Origin: Lachnospiraceae bacterium
GTDB taxonomy: Bacteria > Bacillota > Clostridia > Lachnospirales > Lachnospiraceae
Direction: 5' to 3'
Length of the DNA stretch: 7,727 nucleotides
Assembly: GCA_014804185.1 (NCBI GenBank)
Contig: JAAVAG010000047.1
Span: 1 to 7,727 of the forward strand
Positions within the stretch are counted from its first letter, which is position 1, and each line of letters begins with the position of its first letter. Below, one piece after another: positions 6,524 to 7,727 of this stretch. Below the pieces are notes generated by a model. That model did no database searches. It was not told the origin of the DNA and was given only the letters and a program-made list of their open reading frames with translations. The position numbers and the translations under genes were made by a program.

Positions 6524-7727
6524 ATGAAACAGCTTTCCTATCAGGTGCTAAAAGAATCCGGCTACGACGGATATGTATTGGAAAACGCGCCCGAACGGGT
6601 GCTGCAGTTCGGGGAAGGGAACTTCCTGCGCGCCTTTGCAGACTATTTTATTGACGTAATGAACGAGCGGACCGGCTTTTGTTCCAAGGTTGTTCTGGTG
6701 CGCCCCGTGGGGACTCCCCCGGGCAGGACATCTGATGCGGAACATCACCCCACTGGATACAATCCCATGGGATACAATACCATGGGATTATATTCAGAAG
6801 AAATCTTCCGGGAGCAGGAGGGACTGTATACTCTGTATCTGCGCGGACTGGAAAACGGGCGGGCCGTCTGTGAAAAGCGGATCATTTCCTGCGTAAGCCG
6901 CTGCCTGAATCCGGGAACAGACTACGCGTCGGTGCTGGCATGTGCGGACAATCCGGACCTGCGCTTTATCATCTGCAATACCACGGAGGCAGGGATCGTC
7001 TATGATGCCGCCTGCCGTTTCGATGAAATGCCTCCAGCCAGCTTTCCCGGCAAGCTGACCCAGTTTCTCTACCGCCGCTTTCAGAAGTTCGGCACACAAA
7101 AAGACAAAGGCTTTGTCATCCTTGCCTGTGAACTGATCGACGACAACGGCAGGAAACTGGAGAACTGTGTTCTGCAGTACGCCAGGCAGTGGAGCCTGAG
7201 CGAAGACTTTATCCGGTGGGTGTCAGGGGAAAATCTCTTTTGCTCCACGCTGGTGGACCGCATTGTCACCGGGTTTCCCCACGCTGAGGCAGACCGCCTG
7301 CATGCGGAAAACGGATATATGGACCGCCTGATGGTGACCGGCGAAATTTTTGCCTCCTGGGTCATCGAGGGACCCCGGAGCCTGAAAGAAGAACTTCCCT
7401 TTGAGCAGGCTCATCTCCCCGTGCTCATCACCGATGACCATGCTCCCTATAAGCAGCGCAAGGTGCGCATTCTGAACGGCGCCCACACTTGTATGGCGCC
7501 GGGCGCATATCTGGCCGGACAGGATATTGTCCGGGGCTGCATGGAAGATCCGGTGATCCGCGCTTACATGGAAAAAGCCATACGGGAAGAGATCCTCCCC
7601 ACGCTCTCCCTCCCGGAACAGGAATTAAGCAGTTTTGCCCGCTCGGTGACAGAACGCTTCCAAAATCCTTTCATCGATCATGCGCTCCTGTCCATCTGCC
7701 TGAACTCCACCGCCAAATGGCGCACCC
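6524..7727 (+). CDS. uxaB: Tagaturonate reductase (altronate oxidoreductase), 3' truncated by window edge
   Basis: The frame is open from ATG 6524 through the last base, giving 401 complete codons; the family is roughly 480-500 residues, so the C-terminus is outside. The enzyme reduces D-tagaturonate to D-altronate with NADH in the cytosol (EC 1.1.1.58). An N-terminal nucleotide-binding segment VLQFGEGNFLRAFADYFID is followed by VVLVRP, then QEGLYTLYLRG, RFIICNTTEAGI and FPGKLTQFLYRRF. The catalytic signature of the mannitol-dehydrogenase superfamily, K313-x4-N318-x2-H321, is intact in YKQRKVRILNGAH. The start has an ideal AGGAGG (6511-6516) with 7-base spacing. Oddly, the loop between VRP and QEGLY is about 25 residues longer than I expect for the family and contains a 15-bp tandem repeat (residues 76-90). 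Function is probably retained but should be tested. Transcription likely comes from the promoter at 6285-6313. Confidence 0.93.
   Translation, partial: MKQLSYQVLKESGYDGYVLENAPERVLQFGEGNFLRAFADYFIDVMNERTGFCSKVVLVRPVGTPPGRTSDAEHHPTGYNPMGYNTMGLYSEEIFREQEGLYTLYLRGLENGRAVCEKRIISCVSRCLNPGTDYASVLACADNPDLRFIICNTTEAGIVYDAACRFDEMPPASFPGKLTQFLYRRFQKFGTQKDKGFVILACELIDDNGRKLENCVLQYARQWSLSEDFIRWVSGENLFCSTLVDRIVTGFPHAEADRLHAENGYMDRLMVTGEIFASWVIEGPRSLKEELPFEQAHLPVLITDDHAPYKQRKVRILNGAHTCMAPGAYLAGQDIVRGCMEDPVIRAYMEKAIREEILPTLSLPEQELSSFARSVTERFQNPFIDHALLSICLNSTAKWRT
6749..6793 (+). repeat. Three tandem 15-bp repeats inside uxaB
   Basis: The units are CCCACTGGATACAAT (6749-6763), CCCATGGGATACAAT (6764-6778) and ACCATGGGATTATAT (6779-6793). 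Units 1 and 2 agree at 13 of 15 bases, units 2 and 3 at 11 of 15. They are in phase with uxaB codons and encode PTGYN-PMGYN-TMGLY. Each period is five codons, so gain or loss of a unit keeps the frame. The unit boundary also creates the 12-bp palindrome ATCCCATGGGAT. Confidence 0.8.

Noticed and set aside
6755..6793. Short CRISPR-like array or mobile-element end
   Set aside because: The units are directly contiguous without spacers, in phase with codons, and diverge progressively, which fits a coding minisatellite rather than CRISPR or terminal repeats.
6690..6896. A 68-codon + strand frame inside uxaB with an apparent repeated peptide (DTIPWDTIPWDYI)
   Set aside because: The repetition comes from the 15-bp tandem repeat read in another frame. 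The uxaB frame has the family motifs and a strong ribosome binding site.

Overview
The window reads as part of a plant-pectin (rhamnogalacturonan) sugar-utilisation locus from a Gram-positive anaerobe, most likely a gut Lachnospiraceae/Clostridia member (Bacillota). The grounds are: strong AGGAGG-type ribosome binding sites; sigma-A-like promoters; a solute-binding-protein C-terminus, an AraC regulator and hexuronate genes of the kind common in that family; and T-tailed hairpin terminators. This placement is by recognition only; no search was run.

Layout from left to right. The 3' part of an ABC-transporter solute-binding protein gene (+) runs off the left edge and ends in a hairpin terminator. 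Convergent to it is an AraC-family regulator (-) with its own promoter. Next comes a ferritin-like/rubrerythrin-type diiron protein (-). A 172-base divergent intergenic region separates it from a GH78 alpha-L-rhamnosidase (+). A perfect 19-bp bidirectional terminator lies between the rhamnosidase and convergent uxaC (glucuronate/galacturonate isomerase, -). A divergent regulatory region of 345 bases follows, carrying two good sigma-A-like promoters back to back. Its right half holds a previously intact altronate dehydratase gene (uxaA) reduced to its last ~53 codons. Right behind it, uxaB (tagaturonate reductase, +) runs off the right edge; it has no stop within the window but the frame is open throughout.

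How the genes fit together: rhamnogalacturonan-I alternates L-rhamnose and D-galacturonate. The binding protein could deliver oligosaccharides to the cell, the cytoplasmic-looking GH78 enzyme could release rhamnose, and UxaC plus UxaB convert galacturonate to tagaturonate and then altronate. The next step, altronate dehydratase (UxaA), is the one broken here, so the cell must have another copy or an alternative enzyme, or the pathway is decaying.

The most notable observations are the uxaA stub and a ~25-residue in-frame insertion in uxaB containing a three-copy 15-bp tandem repeat. I found no CRISPR array, tRNA, rRNA, insertion sequence or evidently new defence or mobile system.
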